Positions 9,625 through 19,858 of a DNA stretch of 64,000 bases are shown one piece after another. The DNA comes from Flavobacteria bacterium BAL38. GTDB lineage: Bacteria > Bacteroidota > Bacteroidia > Flavobacteriales > Flavobacteriaceae. The DNA is taken from the NCBI GenBank assembly GCA_000169355.1, contig AAXX01000004.1, positions 113,711-177,710 of the forward strand, given 5' to 3'. Each line of letters opens with the position of its first letter. Position 1 is the first letter of the stretch. The notes beneath the pieces are model-generated. The model was not told where the DNA came from. It ran no database searches and worked only from the letters and a program-made list of their open reading frames with translations. A program made the position numbers and the translations under genes.

Positions 9625-12600
9625 ATGAAAAAACTATTACTTAATAGAAAAAAACTAATGCAACTTGCACTAACCCTTTGTTTGATTTTGGTGAGCGCTA
9701 ACACAAGTTGGGGGCAACAAACTATTGGCTCCTTTCAATACATTAATGGAGGATTTGAAGGGTATTCAACCGGTAATCTAGCGGTTACTACTAGTGGTTC
9801 TTCCAATGCTTGGACAATCCAAACTACAGTTACAACCCTACCAAAAATTGTTACTAGTACTACAAATGGAAGTGCAAGAACAGGTAGTAATTTTGTTGCA
9901 GTGGCAAACTCAACAACTTCTGCTAACAGAGTTTTACAGAGTCCAACAACAACAGGAACTGCTCCTGCTGCTGCTACTGCTTATACCATTCAATATTATT
10001 ATAGAAATTCTACTGTAGCTGGCTTCGGTGTAGGTGTTGGTAATGGTGGAGGTTATACTACTGTCGCTGGAATGACTATTGGTGATGGTACTTGGTTAAG
10101 GAAAGCAGTTTCATATACGCCATCAGCAATATCAAGTAATTTCCTTGTGCTTGGTCGTCTAAACGCAACTTATACTGCTGAATTTGACGATATTGTTGTA
10201 TATGCAGGAGCTGAAGATACTACTGCCCCTACGGTAGGATCTAGTGCAATAGTTTCTGCAATCACGTCAAGTCAGCAAACTATTAATTGGACAGCTGGAT
10301 CAGATACTGAAGGTGCTGTGGGATATATGGTGGTAAGGAGTACAATAGCAGACCCAGCTTCTACTCCTAATCAAGGTGGTATTTATTCAGTGGGTAATAC
10401 TGTGGCAACTGACGAACAAGTAGTGTATATGGGGAATGGTACAAATTTTACTGATTTAGGGCTAGCTCAAAATACTACTTATTATTATAGAATATATACT
10501 GTTGATAAAGCTTTTAATTATTCAGCCACCGGTTTATCATTTAATAGTACTACAACAGCTCCTATAGTATCTGCTACAGAGCCAACTATTCAAGCATCAG
10601 GTTTAACTTTAGGAAATGTAACAGGATCCACGCTTGATATCAGCTGGACAGCCGGAAATGGCTCTAACAGTCTCGTTTTGGTAAAAGCCACAAGTGCAGT
10701 AGATACAGATCCAACAGATGGAGGTATTTATACTTCAAACTTGGCCTTTGGCTTCGGCACCCAAATAGGAACTGGAAATTATGCTGTCTATAATGGTACA
10801 GGCAATTCGGCAACAATTACCGGACTTACTCGTGGTTCCACTTATTATGTAAAAGTGTATACTTTTAATGTAAATGCTGCAGGTTCTGAAAATTATTTAA
10901 CTACAAGTCCTGCAAACGGTTCAATTTTAAATTTGCCTTATCAAAATACCTTTACTTTTGATTCAACAACCGACGGCTTTGCAACTCTCACAAGAGCAGT
11001 TGCTATTCAAGTAACTGAATCGTCAATAGGAACTTTAAAAATCAACAGTACTGGTGCTAATAGAAACAGCAGTATAGTGGGTTTAAATACCTCTTATGCT
11101 CGTGTTGACGTTACAACGAATAAATATGCGCACATTACTTTGAAGAATATGACAACCAATAATAACATTCAGTTAGTATGTGGTAGTACGAATTTAAATC
11201 CAAGACAAATTATTACCACAAGTGATGCAAACTATAAAACCTACGATTTTGATTTAAGTGCCCTTACAGGCGATCAATATCCGACAATCAATATATCGGT
11301 AAAAGACACTTGGTCGGGAACAGCGACTTATGCTGTTGATGACACGGTTATTCAATCTAATGGTACTTACAAAAACCGTACTGGTGTTAATACCGCGACA
11401 GTACCGAGATTAGATGCTACAAACTGGCAATTAGAAGGGACTGAAGGAGGACTTTTAGATTTTACCAATTTTATCTATATTGATTCAATTGTTTTTGACA
11501 ATGTCCTCCCAACTCTTGTTTCGAACGGTACAGGTGGTGGTAATTGGTCTGCAGGAACAACTTGGGCTGGAGGTATAGTCCCGGGGACAAATGATAATGT
11601 GAACATTGTGGGATCTGATGCAGTAAATTCAACTGGAACAAGAAATTGCAATCAACTAAGTATTACCAGTGGTAGTTCTTTGACAGTGGCTGGTGGATCA
11701 TTAACTGTAAAAAATGGTATAATAAACAATGGTACCATAACTATAGAAAACAATGCCAACTTGATACAAGTAAACAATGTAGCCAATACAGGTTCTGGAA
11801 CTGCAATAGTAAAAAGAAACAGTGCTTCTATACAATTATATGATTATACGTTGTGGAGTTCGCCTGTGGCGGGACAAAATTTACGTACGTTTTCTAATAA
11901 TACTTTAGCCAATCGTTTTTATACTTACAATTCAACTACTAATCAATATAATGCAGTTGATTTTTCAAGTCCTGTAAATTTTGCTCCTGCAACGGGTTAT
12001 TTAATTCGTGCTCCTAACACTTGGGCTCCTGCAACTCCAGACACTTTTAATGGTGTTTTCACAGGAATACTGAACAATGGAAACCAAGGATTATCTTCAC
12101 TTATTCCTAACCAGTTTTATGCTACAGGTAATCCATATCCTTCAACAATTTCTGCTGAAGCTTTTTACACTGAAAATGCAAGTGCTGGAACCTTATATTT
12201 TTGGAGAAGAACTAATGGCAATATTTCAACAACTGCATACGCAACACTAAATAGAGCAGGTAGTACAACTACTTCGTTTGGACTAACACCATCTGCAGAT
12301 ATTGCTGTTGGACAAGGATTTATTGTTTCACCTGGAGCAACAACATTGAGTTTTAAAAATGCAATGAGATCGTCTAATACCTCTGCAACATTTTTAAGAA
12401 CTATTGAAAACAGAAGCCGTTTTTGGTTGAACTTAACTTCTATAACTGGTGCTTTTTGTCAAACAATGGTTGCCTACATGCCAGAAGCTACTTCGGGTGT
12501 AGATAATGCTATTGACGGTCGTTATTTTAATGATTCTCCAATTGCTTTAACGTCTATAATCAATAATGAGGAATATACTATACAAGGCCGCGCGATGCCT

Positions 12601-13077
12601 TTTTCAACTTCAGATAGCGTTCCACTTGGTTTTAAAACGGATGCCGCAGGAAACTATACTATTGCAATTGACCACGTTGATGGATTGTTCAGTACTGGAC
12701 AAGCCATTTACCTTAAAGATAATTTGCTAAATACCGTTAACAATTTAAGTGCAGGAAGTTACTCATTTGCAAGTGCCATTGGAACATTCAATTCAAGATT
12801 TGAATTGGTGTACCAAAGTACTTTGGCGGAAACCAACCCAACATTCACAGCCAACAGCGTAATTGCTTTTAACGATAACGGCGATATAAGAATTAATTCA
12901 GGAAGTACGATTATGGAGCTTGTTCGCGTGTATGATTTACTAGGGCGTTTGTTGGTTGAGAAAAAACAAATCAATTCCTCAGAAACCAAATTATCTACAA
13001 CAGCAATAAACCAAGTGTTGCTTATAGAAATTACTGCTGCTAATGGAACAAAAGTAACAAAAAAAATAATACAATAA
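9625..13077 (+). CDS. Large T9SS-secreted surface protein with FN3-like repeats and type C sorting domain
   Basis: 1150 residues. A signal peptide (to about residue 30, SANTSWGQQ) is followed by a beta-rich domain to about 195 and two fibronectin III-like modules (about 200-315 and 320-430; ITWTAGS/ISWTAGN and TTYYYRIYTV/STYYVKVYTF motifs). Another beta domain and a beta-helix-like stretch (about 630-720, NWSAGTTWAGG, then TVAGGSLTVKNGIINNGTI) follow. The final ~270 residues (YTLWSSPVAGQ, FWLNLTSITGAFCQ, IQGRAMPF, ending KVTKKIIQ) match the T9SS type C sorting region. Probably a cell-surface or secreted adhesin or binding protein. It is transcribed away from the glycosidases and paired with the small membrane protein that follows. 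Confidence 0.8.
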   Translation: MKKLLLNRKKLMQLALTLCLILVSANTSWGQQTIGSFQYINGGFEGYSTGNLAVTTSGSSNAWTIQTTVTTLPKIVTSTTNGSARTGSNFVAVANSTTSANRVLQSPTTTGTAPAAATAYTIQYYYRNSTVAGFGVGVGNGGGYTTVAGMTIGDGTWLRKAVSYTPSAISSNFLVLGRLNATYTAEFDDIVVYAGAEDTTAPTVGSSAIVSAITSSQQTINWTAGSDTEGAVGYMVVRSTIADPASTPNQGGIYSVGNTVATDEQVVYMGNGTNFTDLGLAQNTTYYYRIYTVDKAFNYSATGLSFNSTTTAPIVSATEPTIQASGLTLGNVTGSTLDISWTAGNGSNSLVLVKATSAVDTDPTDGGIYTSNLAFGFGTQIGTGNYAVYNGTGNSATITGLTRGSTYYVKVYTFNVNAAGSENYLTTSPANGSILNLPYQNTFTFDSTTDGFATLTRAVAIQVTESSIGTLKINSTGANRNSSIVGLNTSYARVDVTTNKYAHITLKNMTTNNNIQLVCGSTNLNPRQIITTSDANYKTYDFDLSALTGDQYPTINISVKDTWSGTATYAVDDTVIQSNGTYKNRTGVNTATVPRLDATNWQLEGTEGGLLDFTNFIYIDSIVFDNVLPTLVSNGTGGGNWSAGTTWAGGIVPGTNDNVNIVGSDAVNSTGTRNCNQLSITSGSSLTVAGGSLTVKNGIINNGTITIENNANLIQVNNVANTGSGTAIVKRNSASIQLYDYTLWSSPVAGQNLRTFSNNTLANRFYTYNSTTNQYNAVDFSSPVNFAPATGYLIRAPNTWAPATPDTFNGVFTGILNNGNQGLSSLIPNQFYATGNPYPSTISAEAFYTENASAGTLYFWRRTNGNISTTAYATLNRAGSTTTSFGLTPSADIAVGQGFIVSPGATTLSFKNAMRSSNTSATFLRTIENRSRFWLNLTSITGAFCQTMVAYMPEATSGVDNAIDGRYFNDSPIALTSIINNEEYTIQGRAMPFSTSDSVPLGFKTDAAGNYTIAIDHVDGLFSTGQAIYLKDNLLNTVNNLSAGSYSFASAIGTFNSRFELVYQSTLAETNPTFTANSVIAFNDNGDIRINSGSTIMELVRVYDLLGRLLVEKKQINSSETKLSTTAINQVLLIEITAANGTKVTKKIIQ

Positions 13078-13102
13078 TCATCATTAATACACTTTAGAAC
13101 TT

Positions 13103-13324
13103 ATGAAAAATAAAGCCATAAATACCCTAGTATTTTGTTTGATACTCTTATCTAACTTGAATGGAATTGCACAAGAAGCGCCAGGAGACGATAATTTTGA
13201 TGGAAATCTAGAAGATCTAGACGCACCACCAGGACCAATAAATGATTATATAATTCCGATGTTATTGATAGGGATTATAATTGGTTATCGATTACTAAAA
13301 CAAAAAAAACTATTAGCAAAATAA
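13103..13324 (+). CDS. Small signal-peptide protein with C-terminal membrane anchor (PID-CTERM-like)
   Basis: 73 residues: a signal peptide ending GIAQ, a short acidic/proline segment (DNFDGNLEDLDAPPGP), then INDYIIPMLLIGIIIGYRLL and a basic tail (KQKKLLAK). The order of P-I-N/D-D-Y, hydrophobic helix and basic tail resembles the PID-CTERM type of C-terminal sorting signal seen on short flavobacterial proteins. It follows the large T9SS protein by 25 nt and precedes a terminator, so the two form a bicistronic unit. The function is unknown. Confidence 0.72.
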   Translation: MKNKAINTLVFCLILLSNLNGIAQEAPGDDNFDGNLEDLDAPPGPINDYIIPMLLIGIIIGYRLLKQKKLLAK

Positions 13325-13345
13325 GCTAATTGTCATTTCATTCAA

Positions 13346-13370
13346 AACCACGCTCTAGGCGTGGTTTTTG
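13346..13370 (+). terminator. Rho-independent terminator of the T9SS surface-protein operon
   Basis: AACCACGC and GCGTGGTT pair closely around a short loop and are followed by a T-rich run, 20 nt after the small membrane protein gene. Confidence 0.85.
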
Positions 13371-13470
13371 TTTTAGAGAAATAGATATTAGACTGCTGTT
13401 GAATAACTTTTACTAGAGAAATAGACGTTTAAGCAATACAAAAACTACAATATTATTTCGTGTTAATCAA

Positions 13471-14616
13471 TTAATTAGAAACACATCGAAAACCTAAATG
13501 TTCCATTGAAGAATCCGCAGAACTTTTCATTCTTGCCGACACTCGATAACCACTACAATAGGATTCATTACATAAAAATGATCCACCTCTCATCACTCTC
13601 TTTTCAACCAAGGGTTCATCGGGATCATAACTTTTTGTAGGTCCTATTGGGTTTATTGTCACTTTGACTTTCTTGAACGAATCGTAATACAAATTGTTGT
13701 ATTTATCGGCACACCATTCCCAAACATTTCCAGACATATCATACAAGCCATAATCATTTGCTGGAAATGATTTTACTGGGGCTGAGCCAATAAACCCATC
13801 ACTAACTTCATTTTTATAGGGAAAATTTCCTTGAAAATAGTTGCAATGAAATTTCTCTTCATCTACTTTTTCATTTCCCCAAGTATATACATTTTTTGAC
13901 AATCCTCCTCTTGCAGCAAATTCCCATTCGGCTTCAGTTGGCAAACGTTTTCCTGCCCATTTACAATAAGCATTTGCATCGTCCCAACTAATATGTACCA
14001 CAGGATAATTATCTTTTCCGTCGATAGTACTGTCTTTTCCTTGGGGATGTTTCCAATTGGCTCCATGTGACCAATTCCACCATTGGCTGTAATCTTGAAG
14101 ACTCACCTCGCCGCTAGTTGGTACAAAAACCAAAGAGGCAGCTTTAAGTGTTTCAGCATCTGGTTTTGGAGTGTCTGAAGGCAATTGTTTTTTTAATTCG
14201 TCCCAATCAATATCTTTTTCAGCGGTAGTAACATAACCTGTGGCGGCAACAAATTTAGCAAACTGTTCATTGGTAACTTCAGTAATGTCCATGAAAAAAC
14301 CATTTAATTTTACTTGGTGCTTAGGGAATTCATCCTGACGCGCTTGGTCATTATCTCCTCCCATACTAAAAATGCCACCCGGAATCCAAACCATGCCTTC
14401 GTGAGTTTTGTTGTCTGTAATTTTCAACGAATTTTCAACGTTTGTATTTGAAGAATTAATCACTAACCTATTTGGAATTGCTGTTGTACAACATGTTTTT
14501 TTTGTAGTTGTTTTTTTTGGAACTACTTTCTTATTTGATTTTTGTTGTGCTACACAAACATTTACTGTTATTATTAAATTTAACCACAGAAAAATGATCA
14601 AAAAATTATTTTTCAT
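13471..14616 (-). CDS. Exported formylglycine-generating enzyme (SUMF1/FGE family)
   Basis: 381 residues with an N-terminal signal peptide (to about residue 23). The FGE-sulfatase fold starts at MVWIPGGIFSMGGD and includes EVTNEQFAKFV, RLPTEAEWEFAARGG and YDMSGNVWEWCAD. Cys349 and Cys354 in SFLCNESYC lie where the two active-site cysteines of oxygen-dependent FGE are found, followed by LGFRC, so catalysis is plausible. FGE converts a cysteine in sulfatases to formylglycine. The gene lies between the glycosidases and the sugar symporter, suggesting that the locus serves a sulfated galactan. No sulfatase is in the window. The gene has its own 210-nt leader on the minus strand. Confidence 0.85.
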   Translation of the reverse strand: MKNNFLIIFLWLNLIITVNVCVAQQKSNKKVVPKKTTTKKTCCTTAIPNRLVINSSNTNVENSLKITDNKTHEGMVWIPGGIFSMGGDNDQARQDEFPKHQVKLNGFFMDITEVTNEQFAKFVAATGYVTTAEKDIDWDELKKQLPSDTPKPDAETLKAASLVFVPTSGEVSLQDYSQWWNWSHGANWKHPQGKDSTIDGKDNYPVVHISWDDANAYCKWAGKRLPTEAEWEFAARGGLSKNVYTWGNEKVDEEKFHCNYFQGNFPYKNEVSDGFIGSAPVKSFPANDYGLYDMSGNVWEWCADKYNNLYYDSFKKVKVTINPIGPTKSYDPDEPLVEKRVMRGGSFLCNESYCSGYRVSARMKSSADSSMEHLGFRCVSN

Positions 14617-14827
14617 AATATTATTATTATTATTTGAAGAGCTAAATTAATTTAAAATATTTTTATTTATCCTGACTTTAGCTAAGAAATAATTATTAAA
14701 TCCTTTGCTGCATACTTTTCGCTTTGTTTAAGATTCTATTGCACTACTTGTACGGAATTATTATTTAAATAAAATTCAATGTTTTTGAATTCATTTTAAG
14801 AAACGAAATATATAAAATACCAGGGAT

Positions 14828-16516
14828 CTACCAGAAAATAGTATACAAGGCAACCAAGATACCAGTTACTAATAAACTACCGGCTAAAAACCCACTATTT
14901 ACTTTAAACATTGAGGAATCAATTTCTAATCCTTTAGATTTTATCCCTCGTTTTTGGTCAAATAAACTAATAACGATCATTACAGCTACACAGATTACAA
15001 ATACAAATCCCATACGGTCAATGAATGGAATTTCATACAAACTTGTTCCATTCTCTTGAGGCACTAATACAGCGAAACCTGTTGAATTTAAAAATTCTAA
15101 ATTCATCCAATTGGGTAAAAACTTAAATACAACTGACAATATGAAACCTCCAATGGTTGCAAACATGGCAGCATTTGAACTTGTTTTTTTCCAGAAGAAT
15201 CCTAAAATAAACATGGCGAAAACCCCAGGGCTAACGAATCCAGTGTATTCTTGAATAAATTCGAATCCCCCTTTTTTATCAATTCCTAGGTGTGGTGCAA
15301 TAACTACCGCTAACATCATTGCTATAAAAACAGCCCATTTTCCAACTTGCACCATTTTCTGTTCACTACAATCTACATCAATTTTTTTCTTGTAAATATC
15401 CAATGTAAAAATGGTAGCAATACTATTTACTTTTCCTGCCAATGAGGCAACAACTGCAGCGGTTAATGCGGCAAACGATAAACCTTTTAACCCAACTGGC
15501 AATAAGTTTAACAATACTGGATATGATCTGTCTGGATTTAGAACGCCATCAGGGCCTAGTAATTCTGTTTGCAAACCACCTTTTGTATAAATGACATAAG
15601 CAGCAATACCAGGTAAAACAACAATAACAGGCATTAATAATTTTAAGAAAGCAGCGAATAGAATTCCGCTTCTAGCAGTTTTTAAATCAGCACCTAAAGC
15701 TCTTTGAGTTATATATTGATTACAACCCCAATAATTCAAGTTTACAATCCACATACCTCCTAATAAAACGGTAAGTCCTGGCAAACTTGGGAAATTTGAA
15801 CTATCTTTTTTAAATATCATGTGGAAATGGTCGCCAGATTGATTCAACATATAATTGAATCCGTTTACCATTCCGTGTTGTCCATTTAATTCAGCTACTT
15901 TATCTAATGCTAAATAAGTAGTTACTAAACCACCAAAAATTAGGAAAACCACTTGAATGACATCGGTATAACCGATAACTTTCATCCCTCCTAAAGAAAT
16001 AATAATTGCAAAGAATGCCAGACCATACATGCACAAATCAAGATTAATACCTGAAATTCCGTTAATTGCTAATGCCCCAAGGTATAGGATAGAAGTTAAA
16101 TTAACAATTATATACAATAACAACCAGAAAACAGCCATAATCATAGCAATATCTCCGTTATATCTTTGATTAAGGAACTGAGGCATTGTATATATCTTAT
16201 TTTTTAGGTAAACAGGAATAAAAAACACAGCTACAATAATTAACGTCAATGCAGACATCCATTCGTAGCTTGCAATAGCCAATCCCATTTTAAACCCATT
16301 GCCTGACATGGCAATAAATTGCTCAGACGAAATGTTAGAAGCAATTAAGGAAGTTCCAATAGCCCACCAAGTTAACGATCCTTCAGCCAAAAAGTAATCA
16401 TGCGAAGCAGAGTTTTTGGCTGTTTGTTTTCGTTTGTAAATCCAATAGCCATATCCAGCTACTATGAAAAAGTAAACAAGAAAGACCATGTAGTCTGCAA
16501 ATTGTAATGTATTCAT
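14828..16516 (-). CDS. Sodium/sugar symporter (SSS family, SGLT-like)
   Basis: 562 residues with many hydrophobic helices. SLIASNISSEQFIAMSGNGFK near residue 60 is the SSS-family motif around the sodium site, and WWAIGTSL and SLAGKVNSIATIFTLDIY are also typical of SGLT-type carriers. It should import galactose or a related sugar with sodium across the inner membrane. It lies downstream of galE-galT-galK-galM on the same strand with a 70-nt gap, and is probably part of, or co-regulated with, that operon. Substrate is inferred from context. Confidence 0.88.
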   Translation of the reverse strand: MNTLQFADYMVFLVYFFIVAGYGYWIYKRKQTAKNSASHDYFLAEGSLTWWAIGTSLIASNISSEQFIAMSGNGFKMGLAIASYEWMSALTLIIVAVFFIPVYLKNKIYTMPQFLNQRYNGDIAMIMAVFWLLLYIIVNLTSILYLGALAINGISGINLDLCMYGLAFFAIIISLGGMKVIGYTDVIQVVFLIFGGLVTTYLALDKVAELNGQHGMVNGFNYMLNQSGDHFHMIFKKDSSNFPSLPGLTVLLGGMWIVNLNYWGCNQYITQRALGADLKTARSGILFAAFLKLLMPVIVVLPGIAAYVIYTKGGLQTELLGPDGVLNPDRSYPVLLNLLPVGLKGLSFAALTAAVVASLAGKVNSIATIFTLDIYKKKIDVDCSEQKMVQVGKWAVFIAMMLAVVIAPHLGIDKKGGFEFIQEYTGFVSPGVFAMFILGFFWKKTSSNAAMFATIGGFILSVVFKFLPNWMNLEFLNSTGFAVLVPQENGTSLYEIPFIDRMGFVFVICVAVMIVISLFDQKRGIKSKGLEIDSSMFKVNSGFLAGSLLVTGILVALYTIFW

Positions 16517-16586
16517 AATTTTGTTTTTTTTAGGTTAATTAAATAAATAGTGTAAAAAAAATTTAATCTATTTTGATTTTAAGATT

Positions 16587-17612
16587 CTATTGAAAATTAT
16601 TTTTTCTAATTTTCTGTTCCCATTTCCAAGCGCTTTCCATTGCCTGATCCAAAGATGATGCTGTTTTCCAGCCCAAGATAGTATTCGCTTTATCTGTACT
16701 GGCATAAGCCATGGTAACATCTCCTTCTCTTCTGTCAACAATTTTATAAGGAAATGGTTTTCCGCTTACTTTTTCAAAGCTCGATATCACTTCAAGAACG
16801 GAGCTACCAATTCCTGTTCCCAAGTTGAAAATTTCAACTTTATCTTCATTTTTATTTTCTAAAAGACGTTCTAAAGCCACTACGTGTGCCTTCGCCAAAT
16901 CGACTACGTGAATATAATCTCGAATACAAGTTCCATCAACAGTTGGATAATCGTTTCCATACACCATTAATTCATTCCGCAACCCAATACCAGTCTGCGT
17001 AATGAATGGAACTAAATTCTGTGGAACACCAATTGGTAATTCTCCTATTTCAGCAGACGGGTGCGAACCAATTGGATTAAAATATCGCAATAAAATAGCG
17101 TTGATAGAACTCATTTTTGCAACATCACTTATAATTTCTTCACCAATTTGTTTGGTATTTCCATAAGGAGACATTGCGGGTTTGATAGGTGCAGATTCAT
17201 CAATAGGCATTTCATCCGCCTGACCATAAACCGTACAGGAAGAACTGAAAATAAAGTGGGCTTCTGTTTTTTCTTGTAATTCTTGTAATAAATAAATCAG
17301 AGAAGCAATATTGTTTTCATAGTATAACAATGGATTTTTAACGCTTTCACCTACAGCTTTTGATGCCGCAAAGTGAATCACACTGCTCACATCATTGTGT
17401 TTTTTAAAAAAAGTTTGTACCGATGCTTTTTCCCTTAAATCTAATTTTTCAAATTGGGGTTCTTTACCAGTAATGGCTACAATACCTTTTAAAACAGATT
17501 CAGATGAATTGGAAAGATTGTCAATAATTACAACATCAAAACCTTTATTTTGCAATTCGACAACTGTATGTGAACCGATAAATCCTAAACCTCCTGTTAC
17601 TAATATTTTCAT
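16587..17612 (-). CDS. galE: UDP-glucose 4-epimerase
   Basis: 341 residues, the usual GalE length. The NAD-binding motif GGLGFIGSHTVVEL is at the N-terminus, SSSCTVYG is the conserved Ser/Thr strand, and the catalytic YxxxK is SPYGNTK. YFNPIGSHPSAEIGE and the C-terminal GWKTASSLDQAMESAWKWE are typical of GalE. It interconverts UDP-galactose and UDP-glucose in the cytoplasm. Start is 3 nt from the end of galT, so translation is coupled; it completes the Leloir set with galT, galK and galM. Confidence 0.95.
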   Translation of the reverse strand: MKILVTGGLGFIGSHTVVELQNKGFDVVIIDNLSNSSESVLKGIVAITGKEPQFEKLDLREKASVQTFFKKHNDVSSVIHFAASKAVGESVKNPLLYYENNIASLIYLLQELQEKTEAHFIFSSSCTVYGQADEMPIDESAPIKPAMSPYGNTKQIGEEIISDVAKMSSINAILLRYFNPIGSHPSAEIGELPIGVPQNLVPFITQTGIGLRNELMVYGNDYPTVDGTCIRDYIHVVDLAKAHVVALERLLENKNEDKVEIFNLGTGIGSSVLEVISSFEKVSGKPFPYKIVDRREGDVTMAYASTDKANTILGWKTASSLDQAMESAWKWEQKIRKNNFQ

Positions 17613-17615
17613 GTC

Positions 17616-18665
17616 TTATTTACTTTTATAATGTACGTCAGACAAATCCTTTAACATTTTAGCGCTTTTTTCAGCAGTAATGTCTCGTTGAGATTCTCCC
17701 ATCATTTCATATCCTACCATAAATTTTTTAACTGTTGAAGAACGCAACAAGGGTGGATAAAAGTGCATGTGAAATTGCCATTCTGGGTGAAGTTCCCCAT
17801 CGGTTGGTGCTTGATGAATACCAGAAGAGTAGGGGAATGAAGTCTCAAAAAGATTGTCGTATTTTATTGTTAGTAACTTAAGAATACTAGCGTAATCTTC
17901 AATTTCATTATCAGTAAAATCAGTAATTTTTGTGATAGGACGTTTGCAAATAATCATTGTCTCAAATGGCCAAATTGCCCAAAAAGGAACTAAGGCAACA
18001 AAATTATTATTTTCAATGACAATACGCTCTTTTAATTTTAATTCTTCATTTAAATAGTCAATTAAAAGATTGCTTTGATTTTTATCAAAATAGGATTTCA
18101 AACTATTTTGTGTTTTCTCCACTTGGGTTGGTATAGAGGATTGTGCCCAAATTTGTCCATGTGGATGTGGATTGCTACACCCCATGACACTTCCTTTGTT
18201 TTCAAAAATTTGAACATAATTAATATAATCAACATTGCCCAAATCCGTATATTCTTTTTGCCAAGTTCGAATAATTTCTTCGATAGTTGACAAATCCATT
18301 TCTGGCAACGTGATATTGTGTTTTGGTGAAAAACAAACCACTCGTGAAATTCCTCTCTCTGGTTTTACTTTAAAGAAAGTAGCGTTGCTATTTTCGTTAA
18401 ATTCAATTTCTTCTTTTTTTAAAGCTGCGAAATCATTTTCAAAAACAAATGAACTTATATATTTTGCATTTTCTTCTCCATTAGCCCGAACATTACCGGG
18501 ACATAAATAGCAAGTTGGATCATATGCTGGTCTTTCATCATTAGCAACAGTTTCCTTTTGACCTTGCCAAGGACGTTTTGCTCGGTGTGGAGAAACCAAA
18601 ACCCATTCGTTTATGAGCGGATTAAATCGTCGGTGCGGATCTTGGTAGATATCAAATGGTTTCAT
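17616..18665 (-). CDS. galT: Galactose-1-phosphate uridylyltransferase
   Basis: 349 residues. The histidine active site is SNPHPHGQIWAQ, with GCSNPHPHG as in GalT. The N-terminus DPHRRFNPLINEWVLVSPHR and CYLCPGN are also typical. It transfers UMP from UDP-glucose to galactose-1-phosphate. It lies 6 nt after galK and 3 nt before galE. Confidence 0.95.
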   Translation of the reverse strand: MKPFDIYQDPHRRFNPLINEWVLVSPHRAKRPWQGQKETVANDERPAYDPTCYLCPGNVRANGEENAKYISSFVFENDFAALKKEEIEFNENSNATFFKVKPERGISRVVCFSPKHNITLPEMDLSTIEEIIRTWQKEYTDLGNVDYINYVQIFENKGSVMGCSNPHPHGQIWAQSSIPTQVEKTQNSLKSYFDKNQSNLLIDYLNEELKLKERIVIENNNFVALVPFWAIWPFETMIICKRPITKITDFTDNEIEDYASILKLLTIKYDNLFETSFPYSSGIHQAPTDGELHPEWQFHMHFYPPLLRSSTVKKFMVGYEMMGESQRDITAEKSAKMLKDLSDVHYKSK

Positions 18666-18671
18666 TATAAA

Positions 18672-19838
18672 TTAGTTTTTATATAGTGATGTGCCGTTAG
18701 AAACTTTTACATCGTATGTTATTAAATCTATTTTGAAATGTTCAGCATATAATGTGGTAAATTTCTCTTTTATTTTACTTTCACTTCCTTTTTTTACTAA
18801 ATTGATGGTGCAACCTCCAAAGCCACCTCCCATTAACCGGGATCCAATTACATCCTCTTCGGCTTTTGCCAAATCTACCAGATAGTCTAATTCTGCGCAG
18901 CTTACTTCATAATCTTTAGACAATCCTTGATGAGTTTCAAACATTAATTTACCTAACGTTTCAATATCGCCTTTGTCAAGTGCAGTACATGCTTGAATGA
19001 CACGTTTTATTTCTTTTACGGCATATAAACTTCTTCTAAAAACATTGTCCGTCATTTTAGATTTTAAACCAATTAATAATTCTTCATTACAATCTCTAAA
19101 GCTATTAATTTCAGGATAATTATCATTGATAATACTTAATCCTTCTTCACATTCTATCCGTCGATTATTATATTCGGATGTAAATAAGGAATGTTGCAAG
19201 TTACTATCAAATAAAATTAAAGAATAATTGGCAAAATCAGCATCGTGGTATGTATAATCCAAAGTACGGCAATCAATTTTTATTACTTTGTTTTCCAATC
19301 CCATAATACTAGAAAACTGATCCATGATGCCGCAATTAATTCCAACCCAGTGCTCAGCATTTTGCCCCATTAAAGCCATATCGATTGGTTTTATATCCAA
19401 ATTAAACATTTCATTAATCCCAAATAAAAATCCACATTCTAAGGCTGCCGAAGACGACAAACCAGAACCAATAGGAATATTACTACTAAAGACGCAGTTA
19501 AAACCGCCTATTTTGTATCCTTTTAATTTTAATTGAAATAAAACACCCCGTAAATAATTAGTCCAAACGATATCGCTAATTGTTTCTTCTTTTGTAACGT
19601 CTATTATTAGTGATTCATTCAGATCAATCGCATGAATTTTTGCGGTATTTGAATTGTTTTTTTCGAATGCAAAACAAACTATTTTATCAATAGCTGCGGG
19701 TAACACATAACCATCATTATAATCAATGTGTTCGCCAATAATATTAATTCTTCCTGGGGAAAGAACTATTTTATCGGGTACATTTCCAAATTTAGCTTTA
19801 AAAAAATCAGTTGTGTCTTTAATTAAAATCGCATTCAT
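18672..19838 (-). CDS. galK: Galactokinase
   Basis: 388 residues with the GHMP-kinase signature set: SPGRINIIGEHIDYNDGYVL near residue 28 (galactokinase signature), PIGSGLSSSAALECG (ATP-binding loop) and MGGGFGGCTINLV near the C-terminus. It phosphorylates alpha-D-galactose to galactose-1-phosphate in the cytoplasm. It follows galM by 20 nt in the operon. Confidence 0.96.
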   Translation of the reverse strand: MNAILIKDTTDFFKAKFGNVPDKIVLSPGRINIIGEHIDYNDGYVLPAAIDKIVCFAFEKNNSNTAKIHAIDLNESLIIDVTKEETISDIVWTNYLRGVLFQLKLKGYKIGGFNCVFSSNIPIGSGLSSSAALECGFLFGINEMFNLDIKPIDMALMGQNAEHWVGINCGIMDQFSSIMGLENKVIKIDCRTLDYTYHDADFANYSLILFDSNLQHSLFTSEYNNRRIECEEGLSIINDNYPEINSFRDCNEELLIGLKSKMTDNVFRRSLYAVKEIKRVIQACTALDKGDIETLGKLMFETHQGLSKDYEVSCAELDYLVDLAKAEEDVIGSRLMGGGFGGCTINLVKKGSESKIKEKFTTLYAEHFKIDLITYDVKVSNGTSLYKN

Positions 19839-19858
19839 TATTTATAATTTGGTTTTTT

